Below, piece by piece: positions 35,586 to 44,460 of a stretch of DNA of 64,000 bases (position 1 is its first letter; each line of letters starts with the position of its first letter). The notes beneath the pieces were generated by a model, which worked only from the letters and a program-made list of their open reading frames with translations, searched no databases and was not told the DNA's origin. Origin of the DNA: Euryarchaeota archaeon Ods02 (GTDB lineage Archaea > Halobacteriota > Halobacteria > Halobacteriales > Halorutilaceae); NCBI GenBank assembly GCA_028751075.1, contig JAQZDA010000002.1:62001-126000 (forward strand), read 5' to 3'. Both the position numbers and the translations under genes were made by a program.

Positions 35586-36377
35586 TCAGATGTCCTTCCG
35601 TGTGAACAGCTCCGCAGCCGTGAGGTAGAGCAGCAGGAACGCCAGCAAGAGCACGGCTGCGTCGAGGAACGCGTACTCCTGATGCACGAGTATATCCGTC
35701 TCGCTGTAGTAGTGGCTCGGCGTCAGGTAACCCAGCCACTCGTAGTCCGTATCGAGGTTGGAGACTCCGTCGACCATCCAGAGGGTGAAGACTGCGCCGA
35801 GCGCGGTCACCTGTGCGGTTCTCTCCCGTCCGACTGTCACGGAGAGCAGGAGGCCGATGCCGACGCAGACGAGTAGGTACGGGACGCTCAGGAGATGCAC
35901 CATCACGATGGAGACGGGGTCTATGGGTTCGTCTATCAGCCGTGAACCCACGTACACCATGACGGGTACGCTGACGTTCAACACCGCTAGCGGCACGGCG
36001 TACGCGGCGGCTTTCTGCGTCAACACGTTCTCGCGGCTCACGGGGTTGGAGAGCGTGAGATCCATCTTCCGGCTCTCGACGTCCCCTGCTATGGTGCCTG
36101 CGCTGGAGTACGCGAAGTAGATGCCGACCAGCAGCACCCAGAAGAACGAGTACAGTTCGGCTGAGATGAAGCCTTCGATGGTGTCGAGTGCTTCGATGCC
36201 GAAGAACTCCATCATACCTTCCGGGAACGCGTCGACTACGCCCTCCATCGCTTCGGCGTCGCCTGCGAACTCAGGATACATCGAGAAATACAGGATGGAG
36301 AAAAACGCGAACAACCCCACGAGTGCGAGGGAACCCGGCAGCAGCTTCCGTGCTTCGTTGCGTAGGATCGCGGTCAT
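35586..36377 (-). CDS. ABC-2 type transporter permease (second copy)
   Basis: A 263-residue membrane protein with about six helices. The N-terminus TAILRNEARKLLPGSLALVG and the loop GTIAGDVESRKMDLTLSNPV are typical of ABC-2 permeases. It is a tandem paralogue of the gene at 36381; the last ~35 codons of the two are nearly identical at the DNA level. It is read from the same operon as the ATPase at 37160. It probably forms the exporter as a heterodimer with its neighbour. Confidence 0.87.
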   Translation of the reverse strand: MTAILRNEARKLLPGSLALVGLFAFFSILYFSMYPEFAGDAEAMEGVVDAFPEGMMEFFGIEALDTIEGFISAELYSFFWVLLVGIYFAYSSAGTIAGDVESRKMDLTLSNPVSRENVLTQKAAAYAVPLAVLNVSVPVMVYVGSRLIDEPIDPVSIVMVHLLSVPYLLVCVGIGLLLSVTVGRERTAQVTALGAVFTLWMVDGVSNLDTDYEWLGYLTPSHYYSETDILVHQEYAFLDAAVLLLAFLLLYLTAAELFTRKDI

Positions 36378-36380
36378 AGG

Positions 36381-37163
36381 TCAGATGTCCCTCCCTGCGA
36401 ACCTGTGGGCGGCGACGGTCAACAGCAGGAGGAACGCGAGCAAGAGCACGGCTGCGTCGAGGAACGCGTACTCCTGATGCAGTAGGATCTCCGTCGGGCT
36501 GTAGTAGTGGCTCGGCGTCAGGTAACCCATGGCCTCGTAACCCTGTTCCATGCTGGCGACTCCGTCGAGAAGCCAGAGAACGAACACCGATCCGAGTGCA
36601 GCGGCTTTCGCTCTTCGTGGTCTGTCGAGGTTGACGGAGAGGACGAGGCCGATGCCTGCGCAGGCGAGCAGGTACGGTGTCCCGAGGAGGTGTACCATGG
36701 CGACGGCGACGGGGTCGATGGACTCCCCGAGGAAGGCTGCACCGGCGACGAGCGTCAAAGCGAGCCCTGCGTTCAACGCGGCCAACGGCACCCAGAGGGC
36801 GGCGGCTTTCTGCGCGACCACGCTCTCACGGCTGACGGGGTTGGAGAGCGTGAGATCCATCTTCCTGCTGCGGATGTCGCCGGAGATGGTTCCTGCGCCG
36901 ACGTACGCGAAGTACATGCCGGCGAACAGAATCCAGGTGAAGGGGTAGATGTAGCCGCCGGCGAACCCTTCGATGGAGCTTATCTCCTCGAGACCCATGA
37001 GGTCGAGGACGTAGTCGGGGTAGGCTTCCTCGAGTGCTTCGGCTTCCTCCTGCATCGCGGGGAAGATAGCGAGGAAGACCGCGGTCAAAGCCGCCAAGAC
37101 CCCCGTGAGCACGAGGGAGGCGCGCTTCAGACTCCGGGATTCGTTGAGGAGTATAGCGGTCAT
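36381..37163 (-). CDS. ABC-2 type transporter permease (first copy)
   Basis: A 260-residue six-helix permease, starting TAILLNESRSLKRASLVLTG. The segment GTISGDIRSRKMDLTLSNPV matches its paralogue almost exactly. It overlaps the ATPase stop by four bases (ATGA), so the two are translated together. Substrate unknown; the context of a NEW3-domain surface protein suggests export or envelope maintenance. Confidence 0.87.
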   Translation of the reverse strand: MTAILLNESRSLKRASLVLTGVLAALTAVFLAIFPAMQEEAEALEEAYPDYVLDLMGLEEISSIEGFAGGYIYPFTWILFAGMYFAYVGAGTISGDIRSRKMDLTLSNPVSRESVVAQKAAALWVPLAALNAGLALTLVAGAAFLGESIDPVAVAMVHLLGTPYLLACAGIGLVLSVNLDRPRRAKAAALGSVFVLWLLDGVASMEQGYEAMGYLTPSHYYSPTEILLHQEYAFLDAAVLLLAFLLLLTVAAHRFAGRDI

Positions 37164-38179
37164 CTTGAACCGGAGGCTCCACCTTCTCCGCTTCCGTCTC
37201 CCGAGCTTCGTCCGTCGACGGAACCGTTCGCGTCGCTCCCCTGTGGTTCACCTGGTTCGTCTCCGCCTTCCACGCCGTCGTCCCCCTCCTCCGAGGGCTC
37301 TCGGCTGCCTTCGTAGTAGTGTCTGAATATCGTCTCGAGCTGGGGGTTGCCGATGTCGACGTCGACGGTCTCGTACTGCACGAGGTGTTCGAGCAGGGTC
37401 TGGCTCTCGCCGGTGTAGGTGAAGTGGACTGCGTCGTCGAAGACCTCTACGTCTATCATGTCGTCGGTGACGAAGCCGTCCTCGTCGACGGGGGTAGCTA
37501 GCTGCACGCGAACCTCCTTCCCGCTCCTCTGCAGCAGGCTCTCTATCTCCTCGAGCGCGACTATTCCGCCGTCCCGGATTATTCCTACGCGGTCGCAGAC
37601 CTGCTGCACCTCGCTGAGGATGTGCGACGAGAAGAAGATGGTCTTCCCTCTCTCCCGTTCTTCTTCGAGGAACAGCCGAAGCCGGTCCTGTTTCAGGGGG
37701 TCGAGTCCCGACGTGGGTTCGTCCATGACGACGAAGTCGGGGTCGTGCATGAACGCCTGAACGATGCCGAGCATCCTTCTGTTGCCGGAGCTGTAGGTCT
37801 CTACCTTCCGGTCGAGCGGCGGTCTGAAGAGCTCCAGCAGCTCGTCGCGGCGGGAGTCGTCACGCATCCCTGCGAAGTAGTCGAGCACCTGTTCACCGGT
37901 GAGGTGTTCGTCGAACCCCAGTGTGTCTGGGAGGTATCCGATGTCGTGTTTCCTCTCGGTCAACGCTCGTCTGTCGTGTACGTCGGCGCCGAGCACCTCT
38001 GCGGTTCCGCTTGTCGGCTGGATGAAACCCAGGAGCATCCGGATGGTCGTGGTCTTGCCTGCGCCGTTCGGTCCGAGGTATCCGAATATCTCGCCTCTTT
38101 CGACGGTGAAGCTGACGTCGTCGTTCGCCTTCACCTCTCCGTAGGTCTTCGTCAAGCCGTGTGTCTCCACTGCTGGCAT
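37160..38179 (-). CDS. ABC transporter ATP-binding protein
   Basis: A 339-residue ATPase. Walker A is GPNGAGKTT (about 40-48), the signature is YSSGNRRMLGIVQAFMHDP (an altered LSGGQ, with SSGNRR), and Walker B is FVVMDEPTSGLDPLKQDR. The H-loop is FFSSHILSEVQQV. A C-terminal extension of about 100 residues follows, as in exporters of the CcmA/NatA group, ending in a Gly/Glu/Ser-rich low-complexity tail. It energises the two permeases downstream. Confidence 0.93.
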   Translation of the reverse strand: MPAVETHGLTKTYGEVKANDDVSFTVERGEIFGYLGPNGAGKTTTIRMLLGFIQPTSGTAEVLGADVHDRRALTERKHDIGYLPDTLGFDEHLTGEQVLDYFAGMRDDSRRDELLELFRPPLDRKVETYSSGNRRMLGIVQAFMHDPDFVVMDEPTSGLDPLKQDRLRLFLEEERERGKTIFFSSHILSEVQQVCDRVGIIRDGGIVALEEIESLLQRSGKEVRVQLATPVDEDGFVTDDMIDVEVFDDAVHFTYTGESQTLLEHLVQYETVDVDIGNPQLETIFRHYYEGSREPSEEGDDGVEGGDEPGEPQGSDANGSVDGRSSGDGSGEGGASGSR

Positions 38180-38185
38180 CCGTGT

Positions 38186-39787
38186 TCACCTCCTGTAGAG
38201 CCAGAGGAAAGCCACGGCGACGAGGGCGGCGAGCAACGTGAACACCAGGGCTTCGACTCCTATGGGTAGCGGTGTGTCGTCGTCGGTGGCTTCGACGCCT
38301 ACGCTCTGTCGTCGCGTGGTCCTGACCTCTCCGGCTTCGTCGGTGAACTCGAACTCGACGTGGACTGGGTAGCTTCTCTGTGTCGCGTCTCGTTCGACCT
38401 CTACGTCGTAGGTCAAAGTCGTCGTCTCACCTGGTTCGACGTCTCCGAGGTAGGCTTCCTGGAACTCGACCTCCAGCGGGTCCTGGGCTTCCAGCGTCGC
38501 GGTGAGGTCGGCTGTCGTCTCCCTCAGCTGGTTCTCGACCTCGAAGGACACCGTGGTGGTTGATCCGATCTCGACGGTGTTCTCGTCAGCCGTTATCCTC
38601 AGCTCGGGTGTGTACTCTCCGACGTCGGCGCGAGCGGACGCTGTGGTCGCCGTGAACCTTCGGCCGTCCGCGGTGTACGTCGGCGTGAACTCCAGGGTCC
38701 GCGGCGTCGTGACTCCGCCTGGTACTTCGGCGCGGAACCCGACCTCCTCGGTCTCGCCGGAGTCCAGGTCACCTACCCCCAGTCTGGGGTCGCGTACCTC
38801 GACCTGGTCGTCGGCTGCGTAATGTAGTGCGAGATCTCGTAGCTCTCTGTCTCCGTCGTTGGCGACTTCCAGTGTGACGGTGCCGAACCCTCCGCTGCGG
38901 AGGCCGCTCTCCGTGGTCGTCAGCGATACGCTTGGTTTGCTGGCGGAGGCGAACGAGGTCCGTGTGGTGCCGCCGCTACGTCGTAGGCCGGTCTGGGTGC
39001 GGTAGCTCACGTCTATCTCCAGCGAGAACCGCTGTGCTTCCGCGTCCTCGTGTACGTGAACTGGGAGGGATGCTGTGACGGTGCCTCCCTGTCGTACGTC
39101 TCCCAGTGAGACTTCGGTTGAGCTGGCGCCGTCTTCGAAGCTGACTGCGGAGCCCCCCGTGACCGTGGCGACGGCGTCGCGGGCGTCTTGGTTGCCGGTG
39201 TTCTCCAGCGTCACCTCTGCGGTAGCTCTTTCTCCTGGTGCTACTTCGATGTCAGTGGAGGTCTCCTGGAACCTTGCGCCGTCTCGGACGACCACGGTGA
39301 CGGAGGTCCTTTCTGTTGTGCTGAACTCGTGGTAGCTCTCTCTTCCGCCGGAGGTGCGTGTTATCCTTCGGGTCCAGTCGTACCGTATCTCCAGCGGGAT
39401 GCTGTATCTACCTGGTTCGATGTCGTCGCTGAACTCTAGCTCGAAGGAGACTGGTTCCGCGAGCCCTGGTGGCACGGTCCCCATGAGGACGGGTCCGCTG
39501 TATAGCTCGATGTCTTCGTGTAGGCTTCGTTCTTGAACGGACACCCTGGTGTTTCTCGCGGTCTTCACGCGTTCCTCCATGTCACTGGGTCCGGCGCTCC
39601 AGAGTTCGCCGCCGTTGGAGACGGAGATACGGAGGCTCCTCGTTTCACCAGGGAGGACGCGGTTCTCCTGCGCCGCTAGCTCGAAAGACGGGGAGCCCCG
39701 TACTTCTTCACGTGAGCCTTCGTCCTCTGCTGCGGCGAGACCGGTGAAGGAGACTGTGATGGCTAGGAGCAGTATCGAGGCGAGCAA
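38186..39787 (-). CDS. NEW3/COG1361-type surface protein of the ABC operon
   Basis: A 533-residue protein with a signal peptide (SILLLAITVSFTGLAAAEDE) and several repeated beta-sandwich domains: PGETRSLRISVSNGGELWSA, APGERATAEVTLENTGNQDA and EIGSTTTVSFEVENQLRETT. A single C-terminal membrane helix (LVFTLLAALVAVAFLWLYRR) anchors it. The start is uncertain: TTG at 39787 is the first plausible one. The gene is followed seven bases later by the ABC ATPase, so the four genes form one export or envelope operon. Such proteins often accompany ABC-2 exporters in archaea. Confidence 0.78.
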   Translation of the reverse strand: MLASILLLAITVSFTGLAAAEDEGSREEVRGSPSFELAAQENRVLPGETRSLRISVSNGGELWSAGPSDMEERVKTARNTRVSVQERSLHEDIELYSGPVLMGTVPPGLAEPVSFELEFSDDIEPGRYSIPLEIRYDWTRRITRTSGGRESYHEFSTTERTSVTVVVRDGARFQETSTDIEVAPGERATAEVTLENTGNQDARDAVATVTGGSAVSFEDGASSTEVSLGDVRQGGTVTASLPVHVHEDAEAQRFSLEIDVSYRTQTGLRRSGGTTRTSFASASKPSVSLTTTESGLRSGGFGTVTLEVANDGDRELRDLALHYAADDQVEVRDPRLGVGDLDSGETEEVGFRAEVPGGVTTPRTLEFTPTYTADGRRFTATTASARADVGEYTPELRITADENTVEIGSTTTVSFEVENQLRETTADLTATLEAQDPLEVEFQEAYLGDVEPGETTTLTYDVEVERDATQRSYPVHVEFEFTDEAGEVRTTRRQSVGVEATDDDTPLPIGVEALVFTLLAALVAVAFLWLYRR

Positions 39788-39979
39788 GAGGATGCGGGCT
39801 CCGTAGCTAAGCAGATAGTGTGGAGGTGACTGAGTTAGGGGGATGTTCTCACCTGGTGGCTGGGTTCGTCCGCCGATGAGTTAAAGATGTGGTGGCTTAT
39901 CGAAGTCGGGGAATCCGGTGGCTGTGAAGCGGGTTATGTTGGTGGGTGCTCCGATGTATGTGTCAGATTGTTCCCGGGG

Positions 39980-40023
39980 TCACGATACAGGGTTACTAGT
40001 ATCACGATACAGGGTTACTAGTA
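39980..40023. repeat. Two perfect tandem copies of a 22-base unit
   Basis: The unit begins TCACGATACAGG and ends GTTACTAGTA; it occurs at 39980-40001 and again at 40002-40023 with no mismatch. It lies between the minus-strand NEW3 gene and the small minus-strand gene at 40078. The rest of 39788-40077 shows no gene. Two copies are too few for a CRISPR array. Confidence 0.85.
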
Positions 40024-40077
40024 GAGACCCGGCTGCATTCGGCGGTTTTATATGAGGGAGCGAGATAGTTTGCGGCT

Positions 40078-40278
40078 TCAGTCGTCTGCGTCGGCTACTA
40101 CGTCCCCGAGGCGTTCTTCGCGTCGGCGTGCTACGATTGGGACGAACGGTGCCTCGCGTTCGAAGGCGTCGACGTCCTCCTGTATGACGTCGTCGTCTAC
40201 TGCTTTCTCGTCTCCGGGGCGGCGTCGGTTTCTGCCTCTGACGTCGGGGACTCCGGGGACGATGCTTTCATCTGTCAT
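40078..40278 (-). CDS. Small acidic/basic conserved-type protein
   Basis: A 66-residue protein beginning TDESIVPGVPDVRGRNRRRP, then DEKAVDDDVIQEDVDAFERE, and ending with an acidic tail (GDVVADADD). A TATA-like CCTTTATTACT on the minus strand lies about 40 bases before the ATG. I recall similar small proteins in haloarchaeal genomes but no function. Codon use supports translation. Confidence 0.65.
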   Translation of the reverse strand: MTDESIVPGVPDVRGRNRRRPGDEKAVDDDVIQEDVDAFEREAPFVPIVARRREERLGDVVADADD

Positions 40279-40446
40279 CTTCTATGCACATACACACCAA
40301 AGGGGCAGGCAGTAATAAAGGTTTCTCATCATTTTACATGTTGAACACTTCTGGAATCCACCAACTAAACTGGACGGACGTACAGCACGGGTGGACGTAT
40401 GCCAAGGAACTTCAGCTCGCTCCGGCACTCGGATACTCGGACGTAT

Positions 40447-41736
40447 CTACTCGAAGACGTATACAGAGGAGCCAGCCCCGAGGTAGACCGTTTCGTCGAC
40501 GACTACAGGCGCACCCGTGGACCTCTCCTCCGTATCGTAGACCTCCACGACGTCCCCGGACCCCGTGTCGATGAGATACAGCTCGCTACCTAGGGGGGTA
40601 GCGTACACCGTGTCACCTGCTACCGCGACCTCGTCGATGACCCTGTCGGAGGTCTCCGCTGGTTCATCCCAGACGTGTTCACCCGACTCCGCGTCGAGCG
40701 CGTAGACGTGTTCGTCCCAGCCACCGACATAGACCACTCCGTCGGCGACAGCAGGCGACGACTCCAGCCATCCACCTGTCTCGAAAGGTTCCTCCCAGAC
40801 CTCATCACCGCTGTCGGCGTCGAGGGCGTAGACGCGTTCATCCCGACTTGCGGCGTAGACGACTCCGTCCACAACCACCGGCGACGCCTGAACAACACCA
40901 TCAGTCTCATAGCTCCATATCTCGTCACCACTTTCAGCGTCGACGGCGTAGACGCTGTCGTCGTTCGACCCGAAGTAGAGTACACCGTCCTCGACCGCTG
41001 GGGAGCTATGGACGGCGCTGGAGTCGAACAACCAGCTCTCGCCGCCTCCGTAAGCCCCTAATGCGTGGAGTCCGTCCCCGCTTCCGACGTACACCAGGCC
41101 GTCGTAGACCGCAGGCGCCGAGAACTCCGACGTGCCTCCGATACCCTCGCTCCACCGGACGTCTCCCGATCCGGCGTCGAAAGCGTACAGAGAGTCGTCG
41201 TCTCCGACCGCGTAGACCGTGCTTTCCGTGACCGCGGGAGCGGCCCTCATCATCTCGTCGTGCTCGTGCATCCAGACCGGGTCACCACTCTCGAGGTCGA
41301 ACGCGTACGTAGTGCCGTAAACTGACCCCTCCTCGTCGAACTCGCCGTTGCCGAACAACATACCGTCAACGACGGAGACACCTTTGGTGACAGGGAGTCC
41401 CACCTCGACCTCCGGATCCTCCACCCGTAGTCTTACCTCCAGCTCCGTCTCCACCTCGAGGTCACGCGGACCATCCGCGAAAGGGTTGTAACCCGAGTTC
41501 ACGTCGTCGAAGGAGAACACCGGCCAGTCACCGTCCCTTACCTCTATCAACGGGTCGTAGGGGTCCCCAGGGACGAACCCCTCATCCTCTACCCCGTCAC
41601 CATCCTCTACATCATCGTCGACTCCTACTTCGTCATCGTCTTCACCCTCGTCTTCCCCGTCGATACACCCTGCGAGTCCGGCTCCACCCGCCACCACCGC
41701 GTACCTCAATACGTCTCTCCGCGTGTCACGTCGCAT
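40447..41736 (-). CDS. PQQ-type beta-propeller lipoprotein
   Basis: A 429-residue protein. The N-terminus DTRRDVLRYAVVAGGAGLAGC is a twin-arginine lipoprotein signal, then about 35 acidic residues. Seven or so repeats of the type SSPAVADGVVYVGGWDEHVYALDAESGEHVW follow, a PQQ-like propeller. The first ~80 residues of the mature part (FSFDDVNSGYNPFADGPRDL) are typical of this haloarchaeal lipoprotein group. It is related to the propeller at 24417, but anchored by lipid rather than by a C-terminal tail. Catalytic function not evident. Confidence 0.82.
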   Translation of the reverse strand: MRRDTRRDVLRYAVVAGGAGLAGCIDGEDEGEDDDEVGVDDDVEDGDGVEDEGFVPGDPYDPLIEVRDGDWPVFSFDDVNSGYNPFADGPRDLEVETELEVRLRVEDPEVEVGLPVTKGVSVVDGMLFGNGEFDEEGSVYGTTYAFDLESGDPVWMHEHDEMMRAAPAVTESTVYAVGDDDSLYAFDAGSGDVRWSEGIGGTSEFSAPAVYDGLVYVGSGDGLHALGAYGGGESWLFDSSAVHSSPAVEDGVLYFGSNDDSVYAVDAESGDEIWSYETDGVVQASPVVVDGVVYAASRDERVYALDADSGDEVWEEPFETGGWLESSPAVADGVVYVGGWDEHVYALDAESGEHVWDEPAETSDRVIDEVAVAGDTVYATPLGSELYLIDTGSGDVVEVYDTEERSTGAPVVVDETVYLGAGSSVYVFE

Positions 41737-41841
41737 ACGGCTATGGAAAGACTCTGACGTGAAATAGATGAGGGTGACCCTCCAATGACTCTATCTTAGG
41801 TCCATGGTGAAGCAGTATATGGTGGTTCCACGGCCCCATAC

Positions 41842-42507
41842 CTAGTTTTCGAGGCCGTCGACTACCTCGTCGAGGTAGTCCAGACAGGCGAGCCCGAGCT
41901 CCGCCAGTTCCCTCGCGTCCTCCTCAGACGCTCCCTCCGACACACCCCTCGTCAACACGTCCAGAAGGTCGTCCGCCCAATCCACCACCTCGTCAAGATC
42001 GTCGGGCGCGTCGTCCAGCTCGCCGAACCCACCTCCGAACTCCAGAACCTGGTAGAGCTCTACCGCGGAGGAACCACGGGACACCGAACCCGTACCCTCC
42101 GCAACCCTCTTCAACCTCCGTTCGAGCTCGCGCTGAAGCGACGCCAGCGCAACCCCTGGTTCACCGCGTTCCACGTGGAAGAAGACGTCCTGACGCTCCA
42201 CGGAGGAACCACCACCTCCGCCGACCGAGCCTTCGATGGCGTCCGGCATCGACCTCCTCAGCCGTTCCACCTCGCCCCCTAGATCCAACGCCAGGTAACC
42301 CGCCACCGCCTCCCGTGCATAGTCGACGTACGTCAGGAGGACGAGCGCCGCCACCAGCACGAGCGCTACAGCGTCTAGGAAGATGTACCTGGCTACGTGT
42401 AGAACCAGCAGAACCAGCACTGCTGCGAACGCCGCCAGCCGAAGCACGCTCTCGACCTCCACGTCTCCGACGCGGCTCCAGACGCCTTCTTCATCTTCCC
42501 CTGACAT
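41842..42507 (-). CDS. Two-helix membrane protein of unknown function
   Basis: A 221-residue protein. The Met at 42507 gives a short acidic N-terminus (SGEDEEGVWSRVGDVEVES) and then two membrane helices (LRLAAFAAVLVLLVLHVARY and LDAVALVLVAALVLLTYVDY). The remaining ~145 residues are soluble and helical, including LASLQRELERRLKRVAEGTG and a Leu/Glu-rich end. No family recognised. It is next to the ZIP gene on the same strand with an 86-base gap. Confidence 0.7.
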   Translation of the reverse strand: MSGEDEEGVWSRVGDVEVESVLRLAAFAAVLVLLVLHVARYIFLDAVALVLVAALVLLTYVDYAREAVAGYLALDLGGEVERLRRSMPDAIEGSVGGGGGSSVERQDVFFHVERGEPGVALASLQRELERRLKRVAEGTGSVSRGSSAVELYQVLEFGGGFGELDDAPDDLDEVVDWADDLLDVLTRGVSEGASEEDARELAELGLACLDYLDEVVDGLEN

Positions 42508-42593
42508 CTCACCGAACTTCGAACTCCGGCGACAAAAAACCACCCTGGAGGTTCAGCAGGGTCATCAGACGAAGGGGGTCGAGACGGACGTGG

Positions 42594-43373
42594 TCAGACC
42601 GCCAGAACAGAATCAACGACGAGTATCAGAACCACACCCAGTACGAAAGCCGCTGTCGCCTCGTCCGCGTACCCATGGCCGTGGCTCGAAGGAACCATCT
42701 CGCGAAAGACCACGGCTATCATCGCGCCGGCTGCGAAACCCGCGGCAACGGGAAACAGTCCCGTCACGGCCTCGACGAGCAGGAAGCCGACTGCAGCTGC
42801 GACCGGTTGAGGCACCGCCCCCGACAGAGTCGTGTAAAGTAGAACCTTAGCCTTCGAGATACCTGTCTCCGCCGCCGGAACCGCGAACGCGAAACCGTCG
42901 GGTACGTTCTGGATCGCGATGACGACAGCGAGCAGGACGCCGGCTTCCTCCATCCCGCTGGCGAACGCGACGCCGATAGCGAGCCCCTCGGGTCCGTTAT
43001 GCAGAACTATAGCTCCACCCACCAGCACCGCTCGACGGAGGCTGTCTATCTCCATCTCCTCCGGTTCGGCGTCGAGACCGTCTGCGACGTACCGGCGGTA
43101 CTCACCGTGCAGATGCGGGATAGCGTAGTTCCCCACAAGCAGGAATCCACCACCCAGTGCTACGCCGGCGACCACCTCCCAGATAGTTCCCAGCTCGGTG
43201 CCGGGGAGTATCAACGCCCAGAACGACGCCGCTATCATCACTCCGGCCGCCAGCCCGAGCGCGGAGTCATAGGTCCGGTGACCGAACTGCTCACGGAACA
43301 GAAGCGGGACGGCGCCGAGCCCCGTCGCGAGACCAGCCGCCAGGGTCACCAGCAAGACGGTGGAGAGGTCCAT
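42594..43373 (-). CDS. ZIP-family metal transporter
   Basis: A 259-residue membrane protein with eight predicted helices. The signature HNGPEGLAIGVAFASGME (His at about 125) is in helix 4 and the matching QNVPDGFAFAVPAAETG in helix 5; together they form the bi-metal site that moves Zn2+ (or Fe2+, Mn2+). A His-containing loop (AIPHLHGEYRRYVADGL) lies before helix 4. It resembles the ZupT/GufA branch. It probably imports Zn2+ into the cell. Confidence 0.9.
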   Translation of the reverse strand: MDLSTVLLVTLAAGLATGLGAVPLLFREQFGHRTYDSALGLAAGVMIAASFWALILPGTELGTIWEVVAGVALGGGFLLVGNYAIPHLHGEYRRYVADGLDAEPEEMEIDSLRRAVLVGGAIVLHNGPEGLAIGVAFASGMEEAGVLLAVVIAIQNVPDGFAFAVPAAETGISKAKVLLYTTLSGAVPQPVAAAVGFLLVEAVTGLFPVAAGFAAGAMIAVVFREMVPSSHGHGYADEATAAFVLGVVLILVVDSVLAV

Positions 43374-43549
43374 CGAAACAAGCTACCACGGCCTCCGTGG
43401 AAAAACCCACGGCGTGTCCCTGCAGCGCGCGCACGTGTTTCCCGCGTCCTAGAGCTGACTGTCCGGTTCTACGTCCTACAGTTCGAGCTCGCCGTCGAGT
43501 ATCTCACCGAGGTCAGCGTTCTTCTCCTGTATCCGGTATCTGACGTCGA

Positions 43550-44135
43550 CGACGGGTACGTCGACGCCGACGACGCCGCGTTCGAGGAACCCACGAAACC
43601 CATAGGACCCTGGTACATGAGGGAGCAGACGGGGAATCTGGAGTTCGAGGTGAAGGACGTCGGAACGGGGAACGAAGCTACCGTCGTATGGTGGCGTCCC
43701 CCCGACCCATCCGGGTCTAAGAACGAGAGGTGGTGCAGGAGTTCTTGGAGTCCGGTGTCTCCGTCGTCTGCGGGGGAGGCGGCGGACCTCTGATTGACGG
43801 CGAGGATGGTTAGAGGCAGTGGAGGCCGTGTCGACAAGGACTACACCAGCGCACTGGTGGCTTCCGCCGTCGACGCCGACACGCTCGTGTTCCTCACCGA
43901 TCTCCCCTCCGTCTACCTGGACTACGGCGACGACGGCGAACGCGCGGTCGAGGAAGCGACTTCGGGTGAGATGCAGCGGTACCTCGAAGCCGGTGAGTTC
44001 GGGGAGGCCAGCATGAAGCCGAAGGTGGAGACCGCGGTGGAGTTCGTGAGGGAGACCGGTGGAGAAGCCGCGTTGGCGGAGGCAGGCGAGATCGCTGCTG
44101 CGTTGAAGGAGTCAGCTGGAACAAGGATACTCTGA
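43550..44135 (+). pseudogene. Decayed carbamate kinase (arcC-like)
   Basis: Pieces of a carbamate kinase are readable in three frames: VDADDAAFEEPTKPIGPWY (compare the family's VDPDDPAFxNPTKPIGPFY), then VQEFLESGVSVVCGGGGGPL (the G-rich strand, family VVAAGGGGIPV), then LEAVEAV. The C-terminus is DKDYTSALVASAVDADTLVF, followed by LTDLPSVYLDYG and ending ESAGTRIL at 44135. The frame changes at least twice (near 43730 and 43800-43830). An in-frame TAG near 43810 also interrupts it. The N-terminal ~100 codons are absent or unrecognisable. The C-terminal fragment is open but would not make an enzyme. Confidence 0.7.
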
Positions 44136-44165
44136 CGCGGTTGCCTCGCGAGCCCCCTTATCGTG

Positions 44166-44315
44166 CTACGGCTGTGGTTCGTGGAACCGCGTCCGGTCGA
44201 AGACCGTCGCGCAGGACGGACACTGTAGGCTGACGTCGTGGTCACGTAGAGCGAACTCTGTTCGCGCCGCCTTCACCCGGAACTCCTCGTCGCAGGCCGG
44301 ACATTTCGCCTTCAT
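44166..44315 (-). CDS. 49-residue zinc-ribbon protein
   Basis: The minus strand encodes MKAKCPACDEEFRVKAARTE, then FALRDHDVSLQCPSCATVFD and RTRFHEPQP. Two CPxC knuckles 28 residues apart form a classic zinc ribbon. The codon pattern and the clean start and stop support a real gene. Small zinc-finger proteins of this size are common in haloarchaea; roles are mostly unknown. Confidence 0.7.
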   Translation of the reverse strand: MKAKCPACDEEFRVKAARTEFALRDHDVSLQCPSCATVFDRTRFHEPQP

Positions 44316-44363
44316 GAACCCTTTACACCGGCTGACACGATATCTCTATCGCCGCCGAAACGG

Positions 44364-44405
44364 GCTGTACAGCGGTTTCTCTACCGGAGGATGTACAGCG
44401 CTGTA
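44364..44405. promoter_or_regulatory. Paired palindromes upstream of the methyltransferase
   Basis: GCTGTACAGC (44364-44373) and TACAGCGCTGTA (44394-44405) are perfect palindromes sharing TACAGCG, 20 bases apart. They lie between the divergent zinc-ribbon gene (start 44315) and the methyltransferase, just upstream of a TATA-like TTGTAAG near 44433. A regulator may bind here. Confidence 0.35.
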
Positions 44406-44460
44406 TCTGTCGGCGACGGATACGCAAGGTTGTAAGGGAGCTGAGATGATATAACGAGGT

